Below, piece after piece: positions 43,328 to 52,122 of a stretch of DNA of 64,000 nucleotides. The translations under genes and the position numbers were made by a program. Source of the stretch: Bacteroidales bacterium (GTDB lineage Bacteria; Bacteroidota; Bacteroidia; Bacteroidales; Muribaculaceae). Numbering within the stretch: position 1 is the first letter of the stretch; each line of letters starts with the position of its first letter. Under the pieces are notes generated by a model, which saw only the letters and a program-made list of their open reading frames with translations, had not been told where the DNA came from and did not search any database. The DNA is taken from assembly GCA_004557825.1 (NCBI GenBank), contig SFFL01000006.1, positions 33,987-97,986 on the forward strand, read 5' to 3'.

Positions 43328-43954
43328 ATGTTTTCCCGCGCCGTCCCCCTCATATTATTAATAATGTGGCTGCTACCCAGCAGCGCAGCCGGTGCCGGGA
43401 AAGATAAGCGCAACGAACTGCCGCGCTTCCTCAACGTCGATGTTGACTCGCTTGTAAGACACATCTGCACCGACAGCGGCACCGATGAGATCGGCGGTAT
43501 ATGGCAATCCACCATCGACGGCTCAACCGTTGGCATTGTCCCGGCATACGCCTGGGCACACGCTACCGGAGCTCCACTCCCCGAGCGCGAGCGCACCAAC
43601 TCTGCCGAATGGCTCCTCATCTTCATCGACACACCAATGCCGAGGGTGCAGCCAGGCACAATTGCCGGATGGTTTACACTCACCGCCCAGCCCCGCACCT
43701 ACGATGCCCGGCTCTTTACAAAACGGTCGAAAAATGAATTCAAACGCCCGAAACAATTCATACTCACCCTCCACGACGAAACGCACCTATCCCTCCGGAA
43801 AATCCACAAAGGGGTGAAAGTAAATCCCTGGAGATTTCTCCCCTACTTCATCCGCGGCTCTTTCTCCTCCCAAGATGATACGCCCAAAAACCTCGACGGC
43901 TTTCTGAAAGTATGGCCGGAACCCGCTCACCCCATCTCACCACGTTATCTTTAA
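43328..43954 (+). CDS. Secreted hypothetical protein
   Basis: 208 residues, not recognised. The signal peptide (VPLILLIMWLLPSSAAGA) is clear. The mature part has mixed strands (WLLIFIDTPMPRVQPGTIAGWFTL, QFILTLHDETHLSLRK) and ends basic. An acidic/catalytic motif is not evident. Its stop overlaps the next start (TAATG), so translation is coupled with the following secreted protein; together they may form an envelope module. The short tandem CTAATAT units precede it at 43285-43307. Confidence 0.7.
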   Translation: MFSRAVPLILLIMWLLPSSAAGAGKDKRNELPRFLNVDVDSLVRHICTDSGTDEIGGIWQSTIDGSTVGIVPAYAWAHATGAPLPERERTNSAEWLLIFIDTPMPRVQPGTIAGWFTLTAQPRTYDARLFTKRSKNEFKRPKQFILTLHDETHLSLRKIHKGVKVNPWRFLPYFIRGSFSSQDDTPKNLDGFLKVWPEPAHPISPRYL

Positions 43955-44430
43955 TGCGCCTGCTCACCGCCATATTGCTGCTTCTGCTCATCCCGTGCAT
44001 CACCTCCGCACGGCGAATCAACACACTGCGCAAGCTCCCCAAGGCTCAGCGCACCGAGATAGCGAGCGCTTCCGCCGGAGCAAATGCCGACACAGTGACT
44101 TCTCCCGATGCCGCACGTGTGCGCTTTTACGGATATGAGAAAACGCTCCGCGCTACCAAAGAAACGCTCTTTATCGGCAACAACACCGACAGCATTCTCT
44201 CCTCCATCACCTTCAGCATCAGATACCTCGATGCACAGCACCGGCAGATTCATTCGCGCCGAATCACCCTTTCCCCCTCTATCCCGCCGCAGGAGATTCG
44301 CCGCGTCGACTTCCCGTCGTGGGACACCCAGAAAACCTATTACTTCATCGACGGTCCGGCTCCCCGCAAATCTGCCACACCCTACCGTGTGGCCATCCAA
44401 GCCGACACCATAATATATACGCGCCCGTGA
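43954..44430 (+). CDS. Secreted hypothetical protein, beta-rich
   Basis: 158 residues from the ATG at 43954, overlapping the previous stop by one base. A signal peptide (LLTAILLLLLIPCITSA) is followed by a single beta-sandwich-like domain (RVRFYGYEKTLRATKETLFI, SSITFSIRYLDAQHRQIHS, VAIQADTIIYT). The pattern of conserved-type phrases (strand, DAQHRQIHSR, PPQEIRRVDFP, YYFIDGP) suggests an adhesin-like or assembly-accessory fold, but no family can be named. Its end overlaps the following regulator start by four bases. Confidence 0.7.
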   Translation: MRLLTAILLLLLIPCITSARRINTLRKLPKAQRTEIASASAGANADTVTSPDAARVRFYGYEKTLRATKETLFIGNNTDSILSSITFSIRYLDAQHRQIHSRRITLSPSIPPQEIRRVDFPSWDTQKTYYFIDGPAPRKSATPYRVAIQADTIIYTRP

Positions 44431-45005
44431 ACCCCATCGAACATATCCGCTCTTTCACTACACTCACTCCCGAAGTGGAAACTGAGCTAAAATCGCTTAT
44501 GCAGGAATCTACCTACAGCAAAGGGCAACTTATCCGCGGGGCCAACAATCTTCTCAACTACGCTTATTACATCATATCCGGTTCGGCGCGGCTCTTCTAC
44601 ACCAATATGGGCAAGGAGTACACCGTATCGTTTATCTTTGACGACGAATACATCGTTGCCCCAAAAATTTACATCGAGAATCAGCCCGACACCATCTCAA
44701 TCGAATTCCTTGAGAACACAACCGTGATATATGTGCCGCATATCAAGGTAAAAGATATTCTGGAAGGTAAGGCTCTGATTAAGAACACCTCCGGCCTGCT
44801 CTTCCTCAACGTGGCTCTGATGCGATACAACGACTTCCTGGAAGAACGAATGTATATGATGCAGAACCTCAATGCCACCCAGCGCTATAACTGGCTGATT
44901 CGCCGCCATCCGCGCATCCTCCAGGCCGCCACCGTCACCCAAATCGCATCATACCTCGGCCTGACCAAAGAAACCCTCTACCGCATCCGCCACAACAACT
45001 ACTGA
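44427..45005 (+). CDS. Crp/Fnr-family transcription regulator
   Basis: 192 residues from a GTG start at 44427 in the GTGA overlap with the preceding stop; the frame continues upstream but inside that gene. The cyclic-nucleotide-binding fold is visible (YSKGQLIRGANNLLNYAYYIISGSARLF split as YSKGQLIRGANN and YYIISGSARLFYTN) and a C-terminal helix-turn-helix (VTQIASYLGLTKETLYRIR). Effector-binding residues of true Crp are not kept, typical of Bacteroidetes Crp-like proteins. Probably regulates genes of the same run or redox/carbon functions; targets unknown. Confidence 0.87.
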   Translation: MNPIEHIRSFTTLTPEVETELKSLMQESTYSKGQLIRGANNLLNYAYYIISGSARLFYTNMGKEYTVSFIFDDEYIVAPKIYIENQPDTISIEFLENTTVIYVPHIKVKDILEGKALIKNTSGLLFLNVALMRYNDFLEERMYMMQNLNATQRYNWLIRRHPRILQAATVTQIASYLGLTKETLYRIRHNNY

Positions 45006-45052
45006 TTCCCCGTTTCTCCCCCCCCCACAACTCTCCGTAAAAAACCGCAAAT

Positions 45053-45240
45053 GACTGTTTTAAAACAGTTTATGACGTATCCTTGTGTTGGGACGCACCC
45101 AGGTGGGTCCACTTAAAAGACTGATACTCAACGTATTCAACAGACGCACCTGGGGTGCGTCCCTACAGGTTGATACGTCGGTGGTTATTTTGACACAGCC
45201 CCCTATAAGTTGATACGCCGATAGCAATTTTGGCACAGCC
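45053..45240. mobile_element. Palindromic MITE-like element, copy C, with extra right end
   Basis: Core hairpin GGACGCACCCAGGTGGGTCC ... AGACGCACCTGGGGTGCGTC as in the other copies. The left outer end is decayed (GACTGTTTTAAAACAG). The right terminal repeat TTTTGACACAGCCCC ends at 45202, and a second right-end-like piece, TTGATACGCCGATAGCAATTT then TGGCACAGCC in part, follows to 45240. This looks like a nested or tandem insertion. It lies between the Crp-like gene and the convergent Ntn hydrolase. Confidence 0.65.
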
Positions 45241-45276
45241 AACTACTTTTTGGCGGTTTGATTCAGCCCAGCTATT

Positions 45277-46596
45277 TTAATTAAATATGCAGGAAATGAT
45301 TGCGTGAAATCGGGGATTAGTGGGGGAGGCGAAGGCGCGATAGCGGTTGAGGGAACGGCGGCGGGCTGCAGGAACGGTTTTGCGGAGATAGGGAAGATTG
45401 AAGCATCGCTGCTGCTTGCCGGAAGATTGTTTGCGATTGATAAATGCCTTGCCACGAAGCCGCTGCACAGCATCTCCGGCGGTACAATGATTGTTTTCGC
45501 CCGTCGGAAGCAAATCAGCAGGTACAGAGTCAAGCTTGACAGCCCGCACTTCGGCCAGCGGCGGAAAACCCATCAACACCCACATCGTCATACGTCGGCC
45601 GGGAGCGCTTGCACTATCAGTCGGTTCTGCAATATCTTTATTGGAATACACCCCGGAGGCAGTGTCCGGCTCAGGGCCTTCGATTACCACAGATGCCGAT
45701 GAACTGTAGCGCGGAATCACGTCGCCATTATCCGGCGCATAATGTACTGTCCCATCGAGCAAATCGCTACTTACGGCAGGCATATAGAAACTTCGCGACA
45801 ACACTTCGGTGAAATCCTCCGCCGCAAGTTTGCCCTCTTCTGCCCACGGGCGAGGAGTGCACAACAAAGAATCAAGCAGATGCTTTTCTGCCCGATGACG
45901 ACTCATACCCAGCTGTTGCTCGCAGCCGCCCGACAGGCAATAATTCGTGCGGGTAAGCACCCCTTCCACATCTTCACCCGAGCGCTGCATTTCTACGCCA
46001 AGACACTTCGCCGACACCGAATCGAGCGGATAAACCTCTGTTGTAAAATCAGTTGTCTCAAAATATGCCGCGTGACCGGCTGCATCCACGGCGCCGAAAT
46101 TGGCCTGCACGCCTAAGGCACCCCGGTCGTTGCGCAACGATTCCAGACCGTTCGCACGGCACCAGTCGGCATCGGTAAGCAGTCGGTAAAAGTCTCGGAG
46201 ATTGCTACAGCGAGCCAACGCCGCACTCATCACCATACCCTCGCGGTCGCTCCACCCCTTTTCGGGAGCTTCGATATTGTAGCTTGCTGTGTTCATCACC
46301 GCAAGCCCGGCCTCATTAAACCCGATCCAGGCCTCCCGGGCATCGGCATCATCGGAATTGAACAGAGCCACATAGCTCATTGCCGCGCTGTCGGCAGGCT
46401 CCACACGCTTCACATAATTAAAATGGTGCGAAGTGTCGCGATGCTTCCACAGCAGCCACCGGCCCCCTTCGCCGCGTTGGATTCCGACAATAGAAGATGT
46501 GCATCCGGCCGCATCAAATGCCACCGACAATGCCGCTACAAACGTTGCTAACGCCACAAAACGCTGCAGAAGCCGTTTGCCAAAAAGTCTTAACAT
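45277..46596 (-). CDS. Secreted Ntn hydrolase (C45 / linear-amide hydrolase-like)
   Basis: 439 residues from the ATG at 46596; a GTG 12 bases upstream falls at the predicted transcription start. The signal peptide ends in DAAG with Cys32 next (GCTSSIVGIQRGEGG), so signal cleavage would expose the N-terminal nucleophile, the way Ntn hydrolases mature. LLWKHRDTS (Arg-Asp) and GFNEAGLAVMNTASYN fit the acyl-CoA:6-APA acyltransferase / C45 superfamily, which cleaves linear amides. Substrate unknown. Odd: the C-terminal 45 residues are Arg-rich (VPAARRRSLNRYRAF) and end close to a mobile element, possibly altered by it. Confidence 0.8.
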   Translation of the reverse strand: MLRLFGKRLLQRFVALATFVAALSVAFDAAGCTSSIVGIQRGEGGRWLLWKHRDTSHHFNYVKRVEPADSAAMSYVALFNSDDADAREAWIGFNEAGLAVMNTASYNIEAPEKGWSDREGMVMSAALARCSNLRDFYRLLTDADWCRANGLESLRNDRGALGVQANFGAVDAAGHAAYFETTDFTTEVYPLDSVSAKCLGVEMQRSGEDVEGVLTRTNYCLSGGCEQQLGMSRHRAEKHLLDSLLCTPRPWAEEGKLAAEDFTEVLSRSFYMPAVSSDLLDGTVHYAPDNGDVIPRYSSSASVVIEGPEPDTASGVYSNKDIAEPTDSASAPGRRMTMWVLMGFPPLAEVRAVKLDSVPADLLPTGENNHCTAGDAVQRLRGKAFINRKQSSGKQQRCFNLPYLRKTVPAARRRSLNRYRAFASPTNPRFHAIISCIFN

Positions 46597-46612
46597 ATCT
46601 TTTTTCACATTG

Positions 46613-46620
46613 CAAAATTA
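46613..46620 (-). promoter_or_regulatory. -7 box of the Ntn hydrolase gene
   Basis: Minus-strand TAATTTTG (fits TAnnTTTG), about 16 bases before the ATG at 46596. Divergent from the tricorn-protease box 23 bases away. Confidence 0.5.
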
Positions 46621-46642
46621 TCAATAATCCCCAAGAAATCCG

Positions 46643-46650
46643 TAACTTTG
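46643..46650 (+). promoter_or_regulatory. -7 box of the tricorn-like protease gene
   Basis: TAACTTTG with a short leader to the ATG at 46677. No -33 motif at the proper distance. Confidence 0.6.
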
Positions 46651-46676
46651 ACCACAAAATAAAACCAACTTTTCGC

Positions 46677-49600
46677 ATGCGCAGAAAAATATTGTTTGCC
46701 GCAACCGCTGCGGCCCTTTCATTTACAGCATTTGCAGCACCGGCCGACGCCGGAAACAACAACGCCGCGCCCCTCTGGCTCCGCGACGTAAAAATCTCAC
46801 CCAACGGCGATTTGATTGCCTTCACATATATGGGCGACATCTACACCGTGCCCGTCGATGGCGGTGAAGCCCGCAGGCTCACCACCGGCGACAGCTACGA
46901 AGCCGTGCCCGTATGGAGCCCTGACGGAAAGCAGATTGCCTTCACCTCCGACCGCAACGGCAATTTCGACATATATATAATGAGTGCCGAGGGTGGCACA
47001 CCGCGCCGGCTCACCACCAATTCCGCCAACGAAACAGTCGAGGCATTCTCGCCCGACGGCAAAGAGGTATACTATTCCGCCGCCATTCAGGCACCCGCCA
47101 AATCGGCAATGTTCCCCACCGGACGTATGACCCAACTTTATACCGTAGACCTTGCCACCGGCAAAAGCCGTCAGGTGCTCGGCACCCCGGCTCAGAGCGT
47201 CTCATTCTCGACCGACGGCTCAAAGATGCTTTACCAGGATGTAAAAGGTTTTGAGGATGAATGGCGCAAGCATCACACATCTTCCGTGACCCGCGACATC
47301 TGGGTTTACGAACCCTCCACCGGCAAGCACACCAACCTCACCAACCGCCCCGGCGAGGACCGCAACCCGGTGCTCGACTCCACCACCGGAGCCGTATACT
47401 TTCTGAGCGAACGTGACGGAGGTACATTCAATGTATACTGTATGTCCATCGACGCCCCCGACAAAGCCGAACAGATTACCGACTTCACCGTTCACCCCGT
47501 GCGTTTCCTTTCCCGGGCCAACAACGGCACCCTGGCATTCACCTACGATGGCGAAATCTACACCCTTGCTGGCAAAGCAGCCCGCGCTGCCCGGCGCCCG
47601 CAGAAGGTCGACATCACTATCAACGCCGATACATCGCGCCGCCCTGTCCGTATGAAGGTATCGCCCGACGATGGCGAAGTATCGCCCGACGGCAAGATGG
47701 TGGCATTCACTCATCGCGGCGACATCTTCGTCACATCGGTTGAATACCCAACTACCGTGCAGGTCACCCACACCCCGCAGGAGGAGTGCGACCTTAGCTG
47801 GGGCACCGACAACCGTTCGCTTTACTTCACCTCTGAGCGCTCCGGCCGCAAAAACATCTACAAGGCCACAATCGCCCGCAAAGAGGATCCCGACTTCCCC
47901 AATGCCGTAAGTTTCACCGAGGAAGCTCTCTTCCCCGAATACAACGGCGAGGGAACTCCCACCGAATATTCCCATCCGCTCATCTCGCCCGACGGCAAGC
48001 AGATGGCTTTCGTGAAGAACCGCAACGAAATATGGATCCGCGACCTTAAAGCAGGCACCGACCGCCAGCTCACCCACGGCGAGACATACCCCGGCCGCGA
48101 CGATATGATGGTGATGACCTGGAGCCCCGACTCCCGCTGGCTGGCCATCGAACTGATTCCGCCGATGCGCGACCCATACTCCGACATCGCCATTGTGAAG
48201 GTGGCCGACGGCTCAGTCACCAACCTTACCAAATCGGCCTACTTTGACGGTGCGCCGCGCTTTGTGCTTGACGGAAATGCCATCCTCTTCGCCACCGACA
48301 AATACGGCATGCGTGCCCAGGCTTCCTGGGGTTCTCAGCAGGACATTATGCTCGTATTCCTCAACCGCGCCGCCTACGACCGCTTCAAACTCTCTGAGGA
48401 GGATCTGGAGCTGCTGAAAGAGCAGGAAAAGGATGCTGAGAAAGCCACCAAGGAGGATAAAGATTCCGCCAAGAAGGGCAAAAAAGATAAGAAAGACAAA
48501 AAAGATAGCGGCAAAGAAAAAGAGGATGCCGTGAAACCCATCGTAGTGGAACTTGACGGCATCGAGGACCGCATCGTGCGTCTTACTCCGTTCAGCTCGT
48601 CGCTGGCCGACGCCATAATTTCCGAGGATGGCGAAACACTCTATTTCCTCAGCGAATTTGAAGATGGCTTTGACCTCTGGAAGAAATCGCTCCGCAAGGG
48701 TGAACCCTCGCTCGCCGCTAAAATCGGCGCTTCCGACGCCTCTTTCCGCACCGACAAGTCGGGCAAACAGATTTTCATCACCGGCGATGGCATCAAGAAA
48801 CTCGACAAGGGCGACAAACTCACACCCGTGAAGGTTTCCGCCACCCACGATATCGACAAAGCCAAAGAACGCGAGGCTATGTTCGACTATGTAGCCGTGG
48901 AGGAGGGTGAACGTTTCTACACCCCCGATATGCATGGCATCGACTGGCCCGCTATGACGGCTGCCTACCGTAAATTCCTCCCGCACATCAACAATAATTA
49001 CGACTTTGCCGAGCTACTCAGCGAAATGCTGGGCGAACTGAATGTGTCGCACACCGGTGGTCTATTCTTCCACAACTCCGGCACACAGGCCGACCGCACC
49101 GCACAGCTCGGCCTGCTCTACGATATGTCCTTCGCCGGTCCGGGTATGAAGGTCGAGGAGATTATCGCCAACGGTCCCTTCGACAAGGCATCCTCCAAGA
49201 TGGCGCCCGGCGCTGTCATCACCGCTATCAACGGCACTGAGCTTACCTCTTCCGACCCGGGCGACCTGCTCAACAATCTCAGCGGTAAGAAGACACTCGT
49301 AACTTTCACCACCCCCTCCGGAGAAAAGGTTAGCGAAGTAGTGAAGCCGGTATCCTCCGGCACCATCAGCGACCTGATGTACCGCCGCTGGATCAAGCAG
49401 CGCGCCGCCGATGTAGACCGCTGGTCGAACGGCCGTCTGGGTTACGTACACATCGAATCGATGAACGACGAATCATACCGCCCGATGTATGCCGACCTGC
49501 TTGGCAAGTACAACGACCGCGAAGGCGTGGTTGTCGACATCCGCTGGAACGGCGGCGGCCGTATGCACGAAGATATCGAGCAACTGCTTACCGGCCAGAA

Positions 49601-50009
49601 ATACCTCACTCAGGTAATCCGCGGCAAAGAAGTGTGCGATATGCCCTCGCGCCGCTGGAACAAGCCCTCGATTATGCTTGTGGCCGAACCGTGCTACAGC
49701 AATGCCCACGGCACCCCCTGGGTATACAAGCATCAGAAAATCGGCAAGGTGGTGGGTATGCCTGTTCCCGGCACTATGACCTCGGTGAACTGGGTTACAC
49801 TCCAGGATCCCACAATGGTGTTCGGCATCCCCGTCATCGGCTACCGCACAGCTGAAGGCACATATCTTGAAAACAGTCAGCTCGAACCCGACGTAAAGGT
49901 GGCCAACTCTCCCGAGACAATCGTCAAGGGTGAGGACACCCAGCTGCGCAAAGCCGTGGAAACCCTCCTTCACGACATCGACGCCGCTAAAGCCGCATCA
50001 GCCAAATAA
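46677..50009 (+). CDS. Tricorn-like S41 protease
   Basis: 1110 residues from the ATG at 46677 (MRRKILFAATAAALSF, signal peptide); the frame is open earlier but crosses the promoter. Order of parts: PD40/TolB-type beta-propeller repeats (about 35-590; ISPNGDLIAFTYMGDIYTV, WSPDGKQIAFTSDRNGNFDI), a Lys/Asp/Glu linker (about 580-620), a second propeller part, a helical core, a PDZ domain (about 800-890) and the S41 peptidase domain (VVDIRWNGGGRMHEDIE; nucleophile Ser at about 1008 in PCYSNAHGTP). Tricorn family members degrade peptides; in Bacteroidetes they are exported. Monocistronic. Confidence 0.92.
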   Translation: MRRKILFAATAAALSFTAFAAPADAGNNNAAPLWLRDVKISPNGDLIAFTYMGDIYTVPVDGGEARRLTTGDSYEAVPVWSPDGKQIAFTSDRNGNFDIYIMSAEGGTPRRLTTNSANETVEAFSPDGKEVYYSAAIQAPAKSAMFPTGRMTQLYTVDLATGKSRQVLGTPAQSVSFSTDGSKMLYQDVKGFEDEWRKHHTSSVTRDIWVYEPSTGKHTNLTNRPGEDRNPVLDSTTGAVYFLSERDGGTFNVYCMSIDAPDKAEQITDFTVHPVRFLSRANNGTLAFTYDGEIYTLAGKAARAARRPQKVDITINADTSRRPVRMKVSPDDGEVSPDGKMVAFTHRGDIFVTSVEYPTTVQVTHTPQEECDLSWGTDNRSLYFTSERSGRKNIYKATIARKEDPDFPNAVSFTEEALFPEYNGEGTPTEYSHPLISPDGKQMAFVKNRNEIWIRDLKAGTDRQLTHGETYPGRDDMMVMTWSPDSRWLAIELIPPMRDPYSDIAIVKVADGSVTNLTKSAYFDGAPRFVLDGNAILFATDKYGMRAQASWGSQQDIMLVFLNRAAYDRFKLSEEDLELLKEQEKDAEKATKEDKDSAKKGKKDKKDKKDSGKEKEDAVKPIVVELDGIEDRIVRLTPFSSSLADAIISEDGETLYFLSEFEDGFDLWKKSLRKGEPSLAAKIGASDASFRTDKSGKQIFITGDGIKKLDKGDKLTPVKVSATHDIDKAKEREAMFDYVAVEEGERFYTPDMHGIDWPAMTAAYRKFLPHINNNYDFAELLSEMLGELNVSHTGGLFFHNSGTQADRTAQLGLLYDMSFAGPGMKVEEIIANGPFDKASSKMAPGAVITAINGTELTSSDPGDLLNNLSGKKTLVTFTTPSGEKVSEVVKPVSSGTISDLMYRRWIKQRAADVDRWSNGRLGYVHIESMNDESYRPMYADLLGKYNDREGVVVDIRWNGGGRMHEDIEQLLTGQKYLTQVIRGKEVCDMPSRRWNKPSIMLVAEPCYSNAHGTPWVYKHQKIGKVVGMPVPGTMTSVNWVTLQDPTMVFGIPVIGYRTAEGTYLENSQLEPDVKVANSPETIVKGEDTQLRKAVETLLHDIDAAKAASAK

Positions 50010-50032
50010 TTTATCAACAAGGGTGCGAAAAA

Positions 50033-50064
50033 TTTGGTTATGTAATTGATTTTTCGTAACTTTG
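50033..50064 (+). promoter_or_regulatory. Promoter of the rplM-rpsI-rpsB-tsf operon
   Basis: TTTG (50033-50036), 20 bases, TAACTTTG (50057-50064). One of the best matches in the window, as expected for ribosomal genes. Confidence 0.78.
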
Positions 50065-50069
50065 CACTC

Positions 50070-50175
50070 CGAATTGCTATCCAAATCTCGTTTTGGCTCG
50101 GGTAGACGGATGCCTTTGGCCGGGCAGCCGGATGCTTTTTGCCAAGCTAATCATTTATTAACTAAACATTTAGAA
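50070..50175 (+). promoter_or_regulatory. Structured leader of the rplM operon (possible L13 leader)
   Basis: About 105 bases of leader with stacked inverted pieces: TTGGC (50095-50099) pairs with GCCAA (50140-50144), enclosing GGATGCC / GGCCGGGCAGCC / GGATGC repeats. Bacteroidetes are known to carry ribosomal-protein leader RNAs before rplM; whether this fits that class was not tested. Confidence 0.45.
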
Positions 50176-50655
50176 GTGGATACTTTAAGTTTCAAAACCC
50201 AAACACCCAACGCCGCCAGCGTAGAAAAGCAGTGGGTTGTTGTCGATGCCACCGACCAGGTGCTCGGCCGTCTCTGCTCGAAAGTCGCTAAGATTCTCCG
50301 CGGCAAAAACAAGCCCTCCTACTCACCCAATGTAGAGTGCGGCGACAACGTCATCATTATCAACGCCGACAAAGTGGTTCTCACCGGCAGCAAGATGACC
50401 GACAAGATTTACCTGCACTACACCGGCTATCCCGGCGGTCAGCGCGAGCAGACCCCCGAAGTGCTTATGAAGAAATCCTACAACAAGCACCTCAAACCCG
50501 GTATGCACCCCCTGTTCCTTCGTGTTCTCAAAGGTATGCTCCCCAAGAACCGTCTTGGCCGTCAGCTTATCAAAAATGTGCACGTTTACAACGGCCCGGC
50601 TCATCCCCACGAAGCCCAGAACCCCGTAGTGCTCGACATCAACACTATTAAGTAA
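50176..50655 (+). CDS. rplM: 50S ribosomal protein L13
   Basis: 159 residues starting at GTG 50176 (VDTLSFKTQ), which matches the usual Bacteroidetes start; the frame is open further up but runs through the leader. Motifs: WVVVDATDQVLGRLCSKVAK, GDNVIIINADKVVLTGSK, YPGGQREQTPEVLMKKSYNK, VLKGMLPKNRLGRQL, NVHVYNGPAHPHEAQ. First gene of a four-gene operon with rpsI, rpsB and tsf. L13 is an early-assembly protein of the large subunit. Confidence 0.95.
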   Translation: MDTLSFKTQTPNAASVEKQWVVVDATDQVLGRLCSKVAKILRGKNKPSYSPNVECGDNVIIINADKVVLTGSKMTDKIYLHYTGYPGGQREQTPEVLMKKSYNKHLKPGMHPLFLRVLKGMLPKNRLGRQLIKNVHVYNGPAHPHEAQNPVVLDINTIK

Positions 50656-50681
50656 AACCCGTTTGCCCTAACTATTAAAAA

Positions 50682-51080
50682 ATGGAAACAGTTAATGCAG
50701 TAGGCCGCCGTAAAGCCGCCGTAGCCCGCGTTATTGTCAAAGAAGGCAACGGCGCTATCACTATCAATTGCCACCACGACCGCCGTGCCCTCGACAAGTA
50801 CTTCCCCTCGTCGATTCTCCAGTACATCGTCCTGCAGCCTCTGAAGGCTCTCGACTGCGTTGAGAAATACGACATCGCCGTTAACATCGAAGGCGGTGGT
50901 TACAAAGGCCAGGCTGAGGCCCTCCGCCTCGCTATCGCCCGCGCTCTGGTGAAAATCAACCCCGAAGACAAGTCGGCTCTCCGCGCCGAAGGCTTCATGA
51001 CCCGCGACCCCCGCGTTGTGGAACGCAAAAAGCCCGGCCAGCCCAAAGCCCGCAAGCGCTTCCAGTTCTCCAAGCGTTAA
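50682..51080 (+). CDS. rpsI: 30S ribosomal protein S9
   Basis: 132 residues. AVGRRKAAVARVIVKEGNG opens the protein, the core is VNIEGGGYKGQAEALRLAIARAL, and the C-terminal basic tail RKKPGQPKARKRFQFSKR reaches the P-site tRNA, with the invariant final Arg present. It lies 26 bp after rplM, the standard L13-S9 pairing. Confidence 0.97.
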   Translation: METVNAVGRRKAAVARVIVKEGNGAITINCHHDRRALDKYFPSSILQYIVLQPLKALDCVEKYDIAVNIEGGGYKGQAEALRLAIARALVKINPEDKSALRAEGFMTRDPRVVERKKPGQPKARKRFQFSKR

Positions 51081-51212
51081 TCCCCGCCGCATAGCATTGC
51101 GGCTCATCCTGCCCTCCTCTCCAAGTTTAGTATCTAAATCCCCCGGATGGACCTGCGTTCCCTACCCCGGGATTGTAATTCAAAAGAACGTAAACACATC
51201 TTTTACAAAAAA

Positions 51213-52085
51213 ATGGCTACACCCACTTTTGACCAGCTCCTTGAAGCAAGTTGCCACTTCGGCCACCTCAAGCGCAAATGGAACCCCGCTATGGCTCCCT
51301 ACATCTTCATGGAGCGCAATGGTATCCACATCATCGATCTTTATAAGACTGCTGCCAAGCTCGACGAAGCTGCCGCAGCTCTCAAGCAGATAGCAAAACA
51401 GGGCAAGAAGGTTCTCTTCGTTGCCACCAAAAAACAGGCCAAACAAGTTATCGCCGACAAGGCTCAGAGCATAGGTATGCCCTACGTAATCGAGCGCTGG
51501 CCCGGCGGTATGCTCACCAACTTCCCCACCATCCGCAAGGCTGTCAAGAAGATGGCCAACATCGACAAGATGACTAAGGACGGCACTTTCGACAACCTCT
51601 CGAAGCGCGAGAAACTCCAGATTTCCCGTCAGCGTGCCAAACTCGAAAAGACCCTCGGTTCGATTGCCGACCTTAACCGTCTTCCCTCGGCACTCTTCGT
51701 AGTCGACGTACTGAAAGAGCGCATCGCCGTAGCCGAAGCCAACCGTCTGGGTATCCCCGTGTTCGCTATGGTCGACACAAACTCCAACCCCAACGACATC
51801 GACTTCGTAATCCCCGCCAACGACGACGCCTCCAAGTCGATTGAACTTATTCTCGACACCGTCTGCTCAGCTATGGCAGAAGGTCTGGAAGAGCGCAAGG
51901 CTGAGAAAGTCGACACCCAGGCTGCCGGCGAAGCCACCGAAGCTGCTCCCGCTCCCCGTCAGCGTCGCCGCACAGTGCGCCGCGCCGAAGCTGAAGCTGC
52001 TCCCGCCGAGGCTGAAGCCGCTCCCGCTGCAGAAGAAGCTCCCGCTGCCCCCGCAGCCGAGGCTGAAGCTCCCGCAGCTGAATAA
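51213..52085 (+). CDS. rpsB: 30S ribosomal protein S2
   Basis: 290 residues from the ATG at 51213 (MATPTFDQLLEASCHFGHL). Conserved core: KRKWNPAMAPYIFMERNGIHIIDL, ERWPGGMLTNFPTIRKAVKK, LPSALFVVDVLKERIAVAEA, IPVFAMVDTNSNPNDIDFVIPANDDA. After about residue 230 a tail of roughly 55 residues rich in Ala, Glu and Pro (EATEAAPAPRQRRRTVRRAE, then AEAAPAEAEAAPAAEE-like units) extends beyond the usual end; such tails recur in Bacteroidales S2 but their role is unknown. Followed by tsf. Confidence 0.97.
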   Translation: MATPTFDQLLEASCHFGHLKRKWNPAMAPYIFMERNGIHIIDLYKTAAKLDEAAAALKQIAKQGKKVLFVATKKQAKQVIADKAQSIGMPYVIERWPGGMLTNFPTIRKAVKKMANIDKMTKDGTFDNLSKREKLQISRQRAKLEKTLGSIADLNRLPSALFVVDVLKERIAVAEANRLGIPVFAMVDTNSNPNDIDFVIPANDDASKSIELILDTVCSAMAEGLEERKAEKVDTQAAGEATEAAPAPRQRRRTVRRAEAEAAPAEAEAAPAAEEAPAAPAAEAEAPAAE

Positions 52086-52122
52086 GTTTTCCTTATCACT
52101 AACACGCTAAAACACTCCAGAT

